A stretch of DNA of 47,077 bases from Roseovarius sp. UBA6217 (GCA_002421985.1 DISF01000096.1:1-47077); one strand, 5' to 3'. Positions 1-8,822 are shown, counted from the first letter of the stretch. Notes: a model not told the origin generated them from the sequence alone. Translations and numbers: made by a program.

Positions 1-16
1 GCCGGGTTCAGGATAA

Positions 17-172
17 GACAAGACCGACCGCGTAATCCTGAGGCCGGGGCCGGACGAGGAAGTGGCTTGGGTCAACACGATGTATCGCTGGCTGATCGAG
101 GAGGATCTGTCTTTTCGCGAGATTGCCGACCGCCTGAACGACGAGGGCGTCGCAACGGATCTCGACCGCCCA
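17..172 (+). pseudogene. Serine-recombinase remnant
   Basis: The open frame reads VILRPGPDEE, then VNTMYRWLIEEDLSFREIAD and RLNDEGVATDLDRPW. This is the linker that joins the catalytic and DNA-binding parts of large serine recombinases (Recombinase domain), where a PDE-E-V motif, an MYRW helix and an RLN-EGV-T---RPW motif are usual. Only about 50 residues are left. There is an in-frame stop at 14-16 upstream, and homology ends at the RPW motif, where a different gene begins in another frame. No catalytic serine domain is visible. It is a dead fragment, probably left by a mobile element. Family identity is likely but rests on a short stretch. Confidence 0.6.
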
Positions 173-1136
173 TGGTCACCCGCGAGATATTCAAGCGCAA
201 CCCGCGTGCCCTGCATGTGGTCGATATCAGCGAAAACAACATGGTCGAGCTGGTGCGCGACATCCGCAGCACGCTGGGCTATAACGATGCCGATTTCCGC
301 ACCTTCGCGATTGATTGCGGCAGCCGCGAATTCGCGGCGCTGATGGCCGCAACGAGCGGCTATGATTACGTGCTGAACCTCTCGGCGCTCAAGCATGTGC
401 GCTCCGAGAAGGACCCGTTCACGCTGATGCGGCTGATCGAGGTGAATATCCTCAACACCATCGCGACCCTGCACGCCGCCCGCGACAAGGGCGCGGCCAA
501 GTATTTCTGCGTCTCGACCGACAAGGCCGCCAACCCCGTCAACATGATGGGCGCGAGCAAGCGGATCATGGAAATGTTCCTGATGCGCGAAAGCCTGACC
601 ATGCCGGTTTCCACGGCGCGCTTTGCCAATGTGGCCTTTTCCGACGGCTCGCTTTTGCACGGGTTCAACCAGCGCTTTGCCAAGAACCAGCCGATTTCCG
701 CGCCCAATGACGTGCGCCGGTATTTCGTCACGCCGCAGGAATCGGGCGAGCTGTGCCTGATGTCCTGCATGACGGGCGGGAACCGCGACATCTTCTTTCC
801 CAAGCTGAGCGAGGCGCTGAACCTCACCCGGTTCTCGGATATCGCCGTGCGCTACCTTCACGCGCGCGGGTTCGAGCCGCATGAATGCGCCACCGAGGAC
901 GAGGCCCGCGACCGCGCCGCAGACCTGATCCGCTCGGGCAAATGGCCGGTCTATTTCTTTGCCTCCGACACCACCGGCGAAAAGGATTTCGAGGAGTTCT
1001 TTACCTCCGCCGAAACCCTCGACATGGACCGTTTCGACAGTATCGGCGTGATCCTGAACGCGCCGGAGTTTGACCCCGCCAGCCTCGATCATTTCCTGTC
1101 CGAGATCGACCGCATCCGCAACGCGACGACCTGGGA
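172..1136 (+). pseudogene. Truncated nucleotide-sugar dehydratase/epimerase (CapD/PseB-like)
   Basis: The frame opens at ATG 172 in the middle of a polysaccharide-biosynthesis domain: it begins REIFKRNPRAL, which normally follows the GGxGxxG NAD-binding loop. That Rossmann loop is absent, so the N-terminus has been lost. The rest is well preserved: NLSALKHVRSEKDP, then STDKAANPVNMMGASKR (the catalytic region of UDP-N-acetylglucosamine 4,6-dehydratases and relatives, with Met where classical SDRs have Tyr) and RFANVAFSDGSLL. The C-terminus stops matching after RNATTWD, where a sugar-transferase tail begins in another frame. It cannot bind NAD normally and is read as a pseudogene from an exopolysaccharide or surface-glycan locus. 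Confidence 0.75.
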
Positions 1137-1549
1137 CAGACGAAGCGCTGTTTCGACGCCTTCCCCGAGCGCTCGCAACGGGCCATTGTGACAGTGCGGC
1201 CGGGCCTGTCGGGGATCGGCTCGATCGTGTTTCGCGGCGAAGAGGACATGATGCACGCCGCCAATGACCCGGACCGCTTTTATGACCATGTGATCATGCC
1301 CTACAAAGGCCAGTTGGAGGAATGGTATGTCCGCCATCAATCCATCACCACCTATCTCGCGCTGATCGCGCTTACCGTGTGGGTTGTGCTCAACCCGCGC
1401 TCGGGCATCGTCTGGCGCATATTCCCCGATCTGCCCCCCCGCCCGAGGACATCGCGGGCGATGTGAACTGGACGCGGGGATGGATGTCATGCTGGCTGCG
1501 CTTGATCCCACAGCCTTGCGCTTGGGGTGAAAAACGCCCGTTCACGTGA
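1137..1549 (+). pseudogene. Sugar transferase C-terminal remnant, frameshifted
   Basis: From codon 1137 the frame reads QTKRCFDAFPERSQRAIV, then VRPGLSGIGSIVFRGEEDMM, FYDHVIMPYKG, and a hydrophobic stretch ending WVVLNPRSGIVWRIFPDLP. This is the C-terminal part of undecaprenyl-phosphate sugar phosphotransferases, which start glycan repeat-unit synthesis at the inner membrane. The N-terminal membrane segment and most of the catalytic domain are missing. A run of seven C at 1434-1440, followed by G and three more C, marks a frameshift: one frame gives PPRPRTSRAM and stops at 1466, while the other continues PPPPEDIAGDVN to 1549. It is joined directly to the truncated dehydratase, so both belong to one rearranged glycan locus. 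Confidence 0.65.
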
Positions 1550-1885
1550 AGGATATCGCCGTTTGAGCTCGACGCCAGAGATGTCAATTCACGTCGCTCA
1601 TGGGCCACCATCGTCGAGAAGAAAACCCGGATCATCATGAAACTGCCGACCTCTTGCCCGCGTCAAAGCCTTATCCGGCTCCTGTTCGCAGCACTTGCCC
1701 CGCCACCCCCGGCATGACGCAGACATCGCGCCCCGCTCACCCTGAAGCATCAACCTGAAAAGCTCCCAAAGACACGCCCCGCCCGCAGTGAAAACGCGGG
1801 CGACAATACCACGTGCGATCAACAGATCGCGCTCGTCGGAAAACGCCACTCACAGCCAAAAAGCGCGCCTCATGAATTATCCGGG
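1550..1885. other. Gap without a convincing gene
   Basis: Nothing in these 336 bases looks like a conserved protein. A 26-codon frame from ATG 1637 (plus) has a basic start and a hydrophobic stretch (RLLFAALAPPPPA) that resembles the beginning of a lipoprotein signal peptide, but it has no clear ribosome binding site and stops at once. It may be another scrap of the decayed glycan locus. Confidence 0.4.
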
Positions 1886-3373
1886 TCAGAACTCCCCGCC
1901 CGCGCCCTGCTGCCACGGCTTTACCAGGTTGCCGAAGCGGGTGAACTGTTCCTCGAAGCTCAGCTCTATCGTGCCGATGGGGCCGTGGCGCTGCTTGCCG
2001 ATGATGACCTCGGCCTTGCCGTGCAGCCGCGCCATGGCCTCTTGCCACTCGGCCATCTTGTCCATCTCGTGATCTCCGGGCTTCTCGCGTTCCTTGTAAT
2101 AGACCTCGCGAAAGACAAACATCACCACATCGGCATCCTGCTCGATCGAACCCGATTCGCGCAGGTCCGACAGTTGCGGGCGCTTGTCCTCGCGGCTCTC
2201 GACCTGGCGCGAGAGCTGCGACAGGGCCAGAACCGGAATGTCGAGCTCCTTGGCGATGGCCTTGAGGCCCATCGAGATCTCGCCGATCTCCTGCACCCGG
2301 TTCTCGGAGGTGCCGCGCACCAGTTGCAGGTAGTCCACGATCAACAGGTCAAGCCCGTGGGTGCGCTTGAGCCGGCGGGCGCGGGCCGCAAGCTGGCTGA
2401 TCGGGATGGCGGCGGTGTCGTCGATGAAGAGCGGGCAGGATTCGAGCGATTTCGCCGCCTCGACGAAGCGGCGGAATTCGTCCTCGTCCATGTCGCCGCG
2501 GCGGATCTTGTGCGAGGGGATTTCCGAGGCCTCGGCGAGGATGCGGCTGGCAAGCTGTTCGGCCGACATCTCGAGCGAGAAGAACCCCACCACCCCGCCA
2601 TCGACGGTGCCGGTGGTGCCATCGGGCAGGGTGCCCTTGCGGTAAGCCTTGGCGACATTGAAGGCGATGTTGGTCGCGAGCGAGGTCTTGCCCATCGAGG
2701 GCCGCCCGGCGAGGATCAGGAGATCAGAGCGGTGCAGCCCGCCGAGTTTCTGATCCATGTCGTCGAGCGCGGTGGCCAGCCCCGCCAGCCCGCCCTCGCG
2801 CTGATAGGCGGCATTGGCGACATCGACGGCATCCTTGACCGCCTTGAGGAAGCTTTGGAACCCGGTGTCGGACTTGCCCTGTTCGGCAAGCTGGTAGAGC
2901 TTCTGCTCGGCCTCCACGATCTGGTCGGCGGGCTCGCTGCCGATCTCGACGCGGGCGGCGCGTGCGGCGATGTCGTGGCCAAGCGCGATCAACTCGCGCC
3001 GGATCGCCAGATCATAGATCATCTGCGCATAGTCGCGCGCGGCATAGGTCGAGATCGCGGCCCCGGCGAGCTTGACCAGATAGGCCGGGCCGCCGAGTTC
3101 CTTCAGCCCCTCGTCATCTTCGAGAAAGGCGCGCAGCGTCACCGGCGAGGCCAGCGCGTTGCGGTTGATGCGCGCCGCCGCCGTCTCGAAGATGCGGGCA
3201 TGGACGGGATCGTAGAAATGCTGCGGTCCGATGATCGCCGCCACCCGGTCGAAAATGTCGTTATTGGTGAGGATCGCGCCCAGCAGTTGCTGTTCGGCCT
3301 CGATCGAATGCGGCACGCTCTCGGCGGCTTCGATCTCGGCCCCGGTGGGATTGAAAACGCTGATCTCGTTCAT
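1886..3373 (-). CDS. dnaB: Replicative DNA helicase DnaB
   Basis: A 495-residue helicase of the usual length. It unwinds DNA 5' to 3' at the replication fork as a hexameric ring, with DnaG primase and the polymerase holoenzyme. The N-terminal DnaB domain begins PHSIEAEQQLLGAILTNND. The RecA-like C-terminal domain has Walker A LAGRPSMGKTS (about residues 221-231), SLEMSAEQLA, and the Walker B region LLIVDYLQL followed by RVQEIGEIS. The start at 3373 (MNEISVF) is preferred to the longer frame because the upstream 39 codons do not resemble the family. A perfect DnaA box lies 75 bases upstream. The C-terminal end is a short tail (QQGAGGEF). Confidence 0.96.
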   Translation of the reverse strand: MNEISVFNPTGAEIEAAESVPHSIEAEQQLLGAILTNNDIFDRVAAIIGPQHFYDPVHARIFETAAARINRNALASPVTLRAFLEDDEGLKELGGPAYLVKLAGAAISTYAARDYAQMIYDLAIRRELIALGHDIAARAARVEIGSEPADQIVEAEQKLYQLAEQGKSDTGFQSFLKAVKDAVDVANAAYQREGGLAGLATALDDMDQKLGGLHRSDLLILAGRPSMGKTSLATNIAFNVAKAYRKGTLPDGTTGTVDGGVVGFFSLEMSAEQLASRILAEASEIPSHKIRRGDMDEDEFRRFVEAAKSLESCPLFIDDTAAIPISQLAARARRLKRTHGLDLLIVDYLQLVRGTSENRVQEIGEISMGLKAIAKELDIPVLALSQLSRQVESREDKRPQLSDLRESGSIEQDADVVMFVFREVYYKEREKPGDHEMDKMAEWQEAMARLHGKAEVIIGKQRHGPIGTIELSFEEQFTRFGNLVKPWQQGAGGEF

Positions 3374-3447
3374 GGCTGCTGCTCTGTCCTGATCTTTGGC
3401 CAAACCGCATAGCGCCCGGCGCGGGCAGGGGGCAAAATGTATATCTC

Positions 3448-3456
3448 TGTGGATAA
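3448..3456 (-). promoter_or_regulatory. Perfect DnaA box upstream of dnaB
   Basis: The minus strand reads TTATCCACA, the consensus high-affinity DnaA 9-mer, 75 bases upstream of the dnaB start. Nearby on the plus strand, TGCCACA occurs twice ten bases apart (about 3476-3492), which could be weak extra boxes. DnaA could therefore act on dnaB transcription; this is inference from the site and its position. Confidence 0.5.
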
Positions 3457-3594
3457 GCGCGCGCCGGTGGCGACTGCCACATATTGCCACAAACGGGGTG
3501 CTGGGCGCAACATCTGGGTGGTGCGGTCCCGCGCCGTGGCAACCATGCCGCAGCCAAGGATTTTTGCGAGTTATGCTGCGAGGGGCCGCGCGGC

Positions 3595-4272
3595 TCAGCC
3601 GCGATGCGCCGCCTGCCAGCCGCGCGGATCGTCGAGAAACGATTCGACCTCCCTCAGCGTGGCGGCGTCAAAGCTGCCTTGCGCGCGCGCCTCGGCCAGC
3701 ACGTCGCGCCATGTGCAGAGGTGATGCAGGGTGATGCCATGATCGCCCAGTGTCTTTTCGGTCTCGGGAAAGATGCCGTAATAGAAGATGACGGCGGTGT
3801 GCGCGCAGGTGGCCCCGGTCTCGCGGATGGCATCGACAAAGCTCAGTTTTGATCCGCCATCGGTGGTGAGATCCTCGACCAGAAGCACGCGGCTCCCCTC
3901 GGTCATGGCGCCCTCGATGCGGGCATTGCGCCCGTAGCCCTTGGGTTTCTTGCGCACATAGGTCATCGGCAGCGCCATGCGCTCGGCCACCAGCGCGGCA
4001 AAGGGAATGCCCGCCGTCTCGCCGCCCGCGATATTGTCGAACGCCTCGAAGCCCGCCTCGCGCAGCACGGTGATGGTGAGAAAATCCATCAGCGTCGAGC
4101 GGATGCGCGGGAAGCTGATGAGCTTGCGGCAGTCGATATAGGTGGGGCTGCGCAGGCCCGAGGCGAAGGTGAACGGCTCGTCCGCGTTGAAATGCACTGC
4201 AGCGATTTCAAGCAGCATCCGGGCGGTGAGGCGGGCGATCTCGTCCTTCGGGGGGTAGGTGGCGGGGATCAT
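3595..4272 (-). CDS. pyrE: Orotate phosphoribosyltransferase
   Basis: Catalyses orotate + PRPP to orotidine 5'-monophosphate, the fifth step of de novo pyrimidine synthesis, in the cytoplasm. The 225-residue protein has FASGLRSPTYIDCRKL near the N-terminus, the catalytic-loop region VRKKPKGYGRNARIEG (about 106-121), and the PRPP-binding motif VLLVEDLTTDGGSK (about 129-142). The start at 4272 (MIPATYPPKDEIARL) is chosen because the 31 upstream codons of the longer frame cover repeat R3. It lies just downstream of pyrC in the same direction, with 77 bases between them, so the two are probably co-transcribed. Confidence 0.95.
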   Translation of the reverse strand: MIPATYPPKDEIARLTARMLLEIAAVHFNADEPFTFASGLRSPTYIDCRKLISFPRIRSTLMDFLTITVLREAGFEAFDNIAGGETAGIPFAALVAERMALPMTYVRKKPKGYGRNARIEGAMTEGSRVLLVEDLTTDGGSKLSFVDAIRETGATCAHTAVIFYYGIFPETEKTLGDHGITLHHLCTWRDVLAEARAQGSFDAATLREVESFLDDPRGWQAAHRG

Positions 4273-4312
4273 GGCGTGGTCCTTGGGTTGGGCGCTATGG
4301 CCGAAAGCGCGG

Positions 4313-4349
4313 GACGCCTCCGGCGGGAGTATTTGGAGCAAGATGAAGC
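4313..4349 (+). repeat. Repeat R3, copy a
   Basis: The plus strand reads CTCCGGCGGGAGTATTTGG and then AGCAAGATGAAGC. The same core recurs at 7491-7545 (minus) and 11381-11438 (plus). It lies between the pyrC stop and the pyrE start. The shared core is a C-rich run, GGAGTATTT, a G-rich pair and CAAGATGAAG. Confidence 0.55.
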
Positions 4350-5387
4350 TTAGCTCACGCGCCAATGCAGCGCAAAGCCGGGATCAAAAACGGTCACGGG
4401 GCCGTCGCCGGTCTCGATCTTTGGCGGGTAGGTGACGGCGTCGCCCCTGGTGAGGGTAAGCCGCGTCTCGTTGGGGGGCAGGCGGTAGAAGGCAGGGCCG
4501 TTCAGCGAGGTGAAGGATTCGAGTCGCTCAAGCGCGCCCTCCTCCTCGAACACATGGGCGAGGATCGAGAGCGTGTTGGGCGCGGTGAAGCAGCCCGCGC
4601 AGCCGCAGGCGCTTTGCTTCAGCGGGTCGGTATGCGGCGCGCTGTCGGTGCCAAGGAAGAACCGCGCGTCTCCGCTCGTGGCCGCCGCGCGCAGGGCAAG
4701 GCGGTGTTCCTCGCGCTTGGCCACGGGCAGGCAGTAGTAATGCGGCCTGATCCCACCCACGAGGATATGGTTGCGATTGATGACAAGGTGATGGGTTGTG
4801 ATCGTGGCGGCGAGGTCGCGGGACTCCGAGGTGACATAGGCCACCGCGTCGCGTGTCGTGACATGCTCCATCACCACGCGCAGGCCCGGCACGGCGCGGC
4901 GGAGGGGGTCAAGCACGCGGTCGATGAACACGGCCTCGCGGTCGAAAATGTCGATCTCCGGGTCGGTTACCTCGCCATGCACGCAGAGCGGCAGGCCGAT
5001 CCCGGCCATCGTCTCGAGCACTGGGCGCACGGCGTTGAAATCGCGCACGCCCGAGGCGGAATTGGTGGTGGCCCCCGCCGGGTAGAGCTTCACGGCGGTA
5101 ATGAGGCCGCTCGCATGGGCGGCGGCCACGTCGCGCGCGTCGGTCTCTTCCGTCAGGTAGAGCGTCATCAGCGGGGTGAATGCCGCGCCCTCTGGCAATG
5201 CCGCCATGATGCGCGCGCGGTAGGCGCGGGCATCGGCGCCGGTCACCACCGGCGGCACGAGGTTGGGCATGACGATGGCGCGGGCGAAGTGGCGCGCGCT
5301 CTCGGGCAGGACGGCGGCCAGCATCGCGCCATCGCGCAGGTGCAGGTGCCAGTCATCGGGGCGGCGGATCGTGAGGCTCTGGGTCAT
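4350..5387 (-). CDS. pyrC: Dihydroorotase, type II
   Basis: Catalyses the reversible cyclisation of N-carbamoyl-aspartate to dihydroorotate, step three of pyrimidine synthesis. The 345-residue length fits the E. coli-type class II enzyme. Zinc-binding HLHLRDG is at residues 14-20, the lysine carbamylated in the family is in ITAVKLYPAGATTNS (about K100), and further metal or substrate motifs are LCVHGEVTD, VMEHVTT, HHL and FLGTDSAPH. The start at 5387 (MTQSLTIRRPDDWH) replaces a longer frame whose first 78 codons lie opposite the next gene's C-terminus. It sits just upstream of pyrE, so two non-adjacent pathway steps are paired here. Confidence 0.95.
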   Translation of the reverse strand: MTQSLTIRRPDDWHLHLRDGAMLAAVLPESARHFARAIVMPNLVPPVVTGADARAYRARIMAALPEGAAFTPLMTLYLTEETDARDVAAAHASGLITAVKLYPAGATTNSASGVRDFNAVRPVLETMAGIGLPLCVHGEVTDPEIDIFDREAVFIDRVLDPLRRAVPGLRVVMEHVTTRDAVAYVTSESRDLAATITTHHLVINRNHILVGGIRPHYYCLPVAKREEHRLALRAAATSGDARFFLGTDSAPHTDPLKQSACGCAGCFTAPNTLSILAHVFEEEGALERLESFTSLNGPAFYRLPPNETRLTLTRGDAVTYPPKIETGDGPVTVFDPGFALHWRVS

Positions 5388-5427
5388 GGCGAGAGCGCAT
5401 ACACAATCGCGCGGGCCTGCGCCAGTG

Positions 5428-6360
5428 CTAGCCGTGCTGCGCGGCGAGGCGGGCCTCGGCGGCGTTGAGCGCGTTGCGATAGCGTGGCCCGCCGCAACGG
5501 CGATCGAGCACGTTGCGGCAGAACGGCACGATAAGCGCGTCGCGCTGTTCGGCCATGAGGCGGCGCAGCAGCGGGAAGAGATACCCCTGATCGTCGCGCC
5601 GCGCGCGCCAGAGCTGTGCAAGGCTGTGGCGGCTGAGCTTGTCCGCGCTCAACTGTGCGAGGATGCGCGGCAACACGCCGAGGCGGGCAAGGGTCTCCTC
5701 GATCGAATAGCCAAGGTGGCGGGTGCGAAAGCGCAGCACATTGGCGCGGTTGAACAGCGCCGAATGCATGGCATCAAGCTCGATCTCGGGATCATAGAGC
5801 AGCACCGCGTTTGCCGCGGCGTCGAGCATGTCGGGGGCATAGCCGTAGCGGTCGGTGAACGAGGTGCGGCGCATCGCGAGGTAACGATCGTCCCATTCCG
5901 TCACGCGCGGATCGAGCGTCGCCTGCGGGCGCAGCATCAGCACCTTTGCACCGGGTGCCGCGACCGAGAAGGCGGCGGCGGCATAGCCGCAGGCCCCGGC
6001 CCCGTAAAAGATCACCTGCTCGAATTCATCAAAGAACCCGTCATCGACCAGCCGGTCGAAATAGCCATAGACAAGCGCATCGCGAAACCATGTATCGCCC
6101 CGGCTCAGCAGACACAGATGCGACCAGCCCAACGCCTGCATCATGGTCCAGCCAAAGGGCTGGCCCTTGTCGGAGAGGGTATCCAGGCGGTCGAACGTCT
6201 CGAAACTGACAAGCAGCACCGGTCTGCGCTCGCAAAAGAGCGCGGCATGGGCAGAGCCGAGCGGCTGCATGTAGCCCGCATCGCCCACCGCCTCCTCGGC
6301 GCGGCCGAGCCAGTCCTGCCAGTCCAGCCCCGTAAGATCGGTTCCGGTGATGTCGCTCAT
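5428..6360 (-). CDS. Conserved protein of unknown function (Rhodobacterales type)
   Basis: A 310-residue soluble protein. It contains RPVLLVSFETFDRLDT, then LGWSHLCLLSRGDTWFRDAL, YGYFDRLVDDGFFDEFEQVI and FYGAGACGYAAAAFSVAAPG. The last looks like a strand, glycine-rich turn and helix of an alpha/beta fold, possibly a degenerate nucleophile elbow or nucleotide site. Relatives in this group of bacteria are, as I recall, sometimes labelled phosphoadenosine phosphosulfate reductase; I see no sequence support for that and do not adopt it. Start 6360 (MSDITGT) or 6369 (MQDMSD) are both possible. It follows pyrC closely on the far side (40 bases) and is divergent from the molybdenum hydroxylase cluster. 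Confidence 0.8.
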   Translation of the reverse strand: MSDITGTDLTGLDWQDWLGRAEEAVGDAGYMQPLGSAHAALFCERRPVLLVSFETFDRLDTLSDKGQPFGWTMMQALGWSHLCLLSRGDTWFRDALVYGYFDRLVDDGFFDEFEQVIFYGAGACGYAAAAFSVAAPGAKVLMLRPQATLDPRVTEWDDRYLAMRRTSFTDRYGYAPDMLDAAANAVLLYDPEIELDAMHSALFNRANVLRFRTRHLGYSIEETLARLGVLPRILAQLSADKLSRHSLAQLWRARRDDQGYLFPLLRRLMAEQRDALIVPFCRNVLDRRCGGPRYRNALNAAEARLAAQHG

Positions 6361-6580
6361 GTCCTGCATTCGATCTGACCTTGTCTGTAACCCGCTGCCC
6401 CGGCGCGGGTCTTGGGTCCGCTTGCATCTGCGACCTTGCCGCCTGATTGGGGCGAAACTTTGGAAAATCCGGGGGCATTGTGCGGGCACATCCGCGCGCT
6501 GGGCGCGCGGCCTGGCCCTTGACCGGGCCGGGCAGGCGATGCAGGTCTATGCCAAGGCAGGATGAACGGAGGGCCGGCAG

Positions 6581-7489
6581 GTGAACATTCCCCAATCCAT
6601 CGGCGCGGTGCAGGAGGTGCTGGGTGCGCAAGGATATGTCTGCGGGCGCGCGCTGGGCACGGTGGCCTATCTGGCGCTGACACTGGGCCGGCCGCTCTTT
6701 CTCGAGGGCGAGGCCGGCACCGGCAAGACCGAGATCGCCAAGGCGCTGGCGCAGGCCTTGGGCCGCCGCCTGATCCGGCTGCAATGCTATGAGGGGCTTG
6801 ACGCCGCCACCGCCGTTTACGAGTGGAATTTCGCCCATCAGATGATCGCCATCCGCACCGCCGAGGCCTCGGGCGGGGTGGATCGGAGCCACCTGAGGGA
6901 CGAGCTCTTTACCGAGGACTTCCTGATCGAGCGCCCGCTCTTGCAGGCCATGCGCCCGCAGCCCGGCGGCGCGCCGGTGCTGCTCATCGACGAGATCGAC
7001 CGCACCGACGAGCCGTTCGAGGCGTTCCTTCTGGAGGCGCTCAGCGACTATCAGGTGACGATCCCCGAGCTTGGCACGATCCGCGCGCCCGAGCCGCCCA
7101 TCGTGATCCTGACCTCGAACCGCACCCGCGAGGTGCATGATGCGCTCAAGCGCCGCTGCCTCTATCACTGGGTCGATTACCCCGATTTCACCCGCGAGAT
7201 CGCGATATTGCGCGCCCGCGCGCCCGAGGCTTCCGAGGCGCTCAGCCGCGAGGTGGTGGCCTTCGTGCAAGCCTTGCGCACCGAGGATCTGTTCAAGAAA
7301 CCGGGCGTGGCGGAAACCATCGACTGGGCCAAGTGCCTCTTGGCGCTGGACGTGATCGCGCTCTCGCCCGAGGTGATCGCCGACACGCTGGGCGCGGTGC
7401 TGAAATATCAGGATGACATCGCGCGGATGCAGGGCTCCGAGGCCAAGCGGATACTGGACGAGGCGCGCGCCACGCTCGATCCCGCCTGA
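6581..7489 (+). CDS. MoxR-family AAA+ ATPase (CoxD-like)
   Basis: A 302-residue ATPase. Walker A is GEAGTGKTEIAK (residues 43-54), Walker B is VLLIDEIDRTDE, and the sensor-1 region is IVILTSNRTREV, with an arginine in LKRRCLYHWVDYP. MoxR proteins work with a VWA-domain partner to remodel or mature enzymes; CoxD, the relative in carbon monoxide dehydrogenase clusters, helps form the Mo/Cu active site. The GTG start at 6581 follows a GGAGGG ribosome site. It is the first gene of a same-strand cluster with a VWA protein, an XdhC-like protein and three hydroxylase subunits. The coxD-like role is inferred from this context. Confidence 0.88.
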   Translation: MNIPQSIGAVQEVLGAQGYVCGRALGTVAYLALTLGRPLFLEGEAGTGKTEIAKALAQALGRRLIRLQCYEGLDAATAVYEWNFAHQMIAIRTAEASGGVDRSHLRDELFTEDFLIERPLLQAMRPQPGGAPVLLIDEIDRTDEPFEAFLLEALSDYQVTIPELGTIRAPEPPIVILTSNRTREVHDALKRRCLYHWVDYPDFTREIAILRARAPEASEALSREVVAFVQALRTEDLFKKPGVAETIDWAKCLLALDVIALSPEVIADTLGAVLKYQDDIARMQGSEAKRILDEARATLDPA

Positions 7490-7490
7490 T

Positions 7491-7545
7491 GTTTCTTCTG
7501 GCCGCAAATATCCTCGGGGGGTGCGGGGGGCAGACAGCCCCCCGT
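7491..7545 (-). repeat. Repeat R3, copy b, with GC hairpin
   Basis: On the minus strand a perfect 7-bp stem (GGGGGGC, loop of 5, GCCCCCC at 7525-7543) is followed by CCCCCCGAGGATATTTGCGG and CCAGAAGAA. This matches the R3 core at 4313-4349 and 11381-11438. It fills the space between the MoxR and VWA genes. Confidence 0.5.
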
Positions 7546-7553
7546 GTCGCGCC

Positions 7554-8819
7554 ATGACCGAATACGCGCCGCTCGATCTGCCGGACGATCCCAAGCTCGT
7601 CCACAACATCACCCATTTCGCGCGGGCCTTGCGCGCCGCAGGCCTGCCTGTCGGCCCCGGTCGGGTGATCGAGGCGGTGCGCGCGGTGGCCGCCGTGGGT
7701 TTTACCTCGCGGCTGGATTTCTACTACACGCTGCGCGCCTGTTTGGTCACACGGCCCGAGCATCTTGTTGTTTTCGCGCAAATCTTTCGGCTCTACTGGC
7801 GCGATCCGCGCTATATGGAACACATGATGGCGATGATGCTGCCCGCCATTCGCGGCGTGCAGGAGGATCGCGCCGCCGCCCCCGCCGAGAAGCGCGCGGC
7901 CGAGGCGCTGCTCGACGGGGTGGACCGCGCCCCGCCCGAGACCGCCGAGGAAGCGCCGGGCGAGGAGGTGGTGATCGAGATCGACGCCACCGCCACCATG
8001 TCGCGCGAGGAGCGGCTTCGGCGGCTCGATTTCGAGCAGATGTCCACCGCCGAGATGGCCGAGGCCAGGCGGATGCTGGCGCGGCTCACGCTGCCGGTGC
8101 GCCCGCTGCCCTCGCGGCGCGGCATGGCCGATCCGCACGGGAGCCGCCTTGACGCGCGCGCGACGCTGCGCGCGGCGCTGCGGCGGGGGGGCGAGCTGCG
8201 CCGCCTGCACCGCAAGGCCCCGCGCGAACGCTGGCCCAATCTTGTCGTTTTGTGCGATATTTCTGGCTCGATGAGCCAATATAGCCGCATGGTCTTGCAC
8301 TTTCTCCATGCTGTCGCCAATCACAAGGGGGCGGGCTGGGCGAAGGTGCATGCCTTTACCTTTGGCACACGGCTGACCAACATCACCCGGCATCTGGCCA
8401 CGCGCGATGTGGATGCGGCGCTGGCCGCCGCCGGGCGCGAGGCGCAGGATTGGGAGGGCGGCACGCGGATCGGCGCGGCGCTGCACGATTTCAACCGCGA
8501 CTGGTCGCGCCGGGTGATGGGGGCGGGGGCGGTGGTGCTGCTGATCACCGACGGGCTGGACCGCGAGGAGGCGGGGCAGCTTGGCCGCGAGATGGAGCGG
8601 CTGCACCTGTCGGCGCGCAGGCTGATCTGGCTCAACCCGCTTCTGCGCTGGGAGGGGTTCGCGCCGCGCGCGGCGGGCATTCGCGCGATGCTGCCGCATG
8701 TCGATGCCTTCCGCGCCGGGCATTCCGTGGCTACCTTGGAAGAGCTGGCCGCAGCGCTGTCGCGCGGCGAGGATGGTGGCGAGAAGGCGCGGCTGATGGC
8801 CGCGATGGGGGAGGATTAG
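7554..8819 (+). CDS. VWA-domain protein, CoxE family
   Basis: A 421-residue protein with a VWA-like domain in its C-terminal half. The metal-ion-dependent adhesion motif is DISGSMSQYS (D235 onward), followed by a GGTRIGAAL threonine motif and LLITDGLDRE. The N-terminal part (residues 1-150) is helical and ends in an acidic linker (ETAEEAPGEEVVIEIDATA). CoxE proteins act with the MoxR/CoxD ATPase as a two-part chaperone for molybdenum hydroxylase maturation. The start at 7554 (MTEYAPLDLP) is used because the longer frame runs back into the MoxR gene. The next gene starts three bases after its stop, suggesting coupling. Confidence 0.88.
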   Translation: MTEYAPLDLPDDPKLVHNITHFARALRAAGLPVGPGRVIEAVRAVAAVGFTSRLDFYYTLRACLVTRPEHLVVFAQIFRLYWRDPRYMEHMMAMMLPAIRGVQEDRAAAPAEKRAAEALLDGVDRAPPETAEEAPGEEVVIEIDATATMSREERLRRLDFEQMSTAEMAEARRMLARLTLPVRPLPSRRGMADPHGSRLDARATLRAALRRGGELRRLHRKAPRERWPNLVVLCDISGSMSQYSRMVLHFLHAVANHKGAGWAKVHAFTFGTRLTNITRHLATRDVDAALAAAGREAQDWEGGTRIGAALHDFNRDWSRRVMGAGAVVLLITDGLDREEAGQLGREMERLHLSARRLIWLNPLLRWEGFAPRAAGIRAMLPHVDAFRAGHSVATLEELAAALSRGEDGGEKARLMAAMGED

Positions 8820-8822
8820 CGG

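Noticed and set aside
1985..3412. 475-codon plus-strand frame opposite dnaB
   Set aside because: It is a shadow of dnaB in GC-rich sequence; composition is low-complexity and no family is visible.
5428..6360. Phosphoadenosine phosphosulfate reductase label for the gene next to pyrC
   Set aside because: No ECGLH-type catalytic motif or PAPS-binding loop is visible in the protein.
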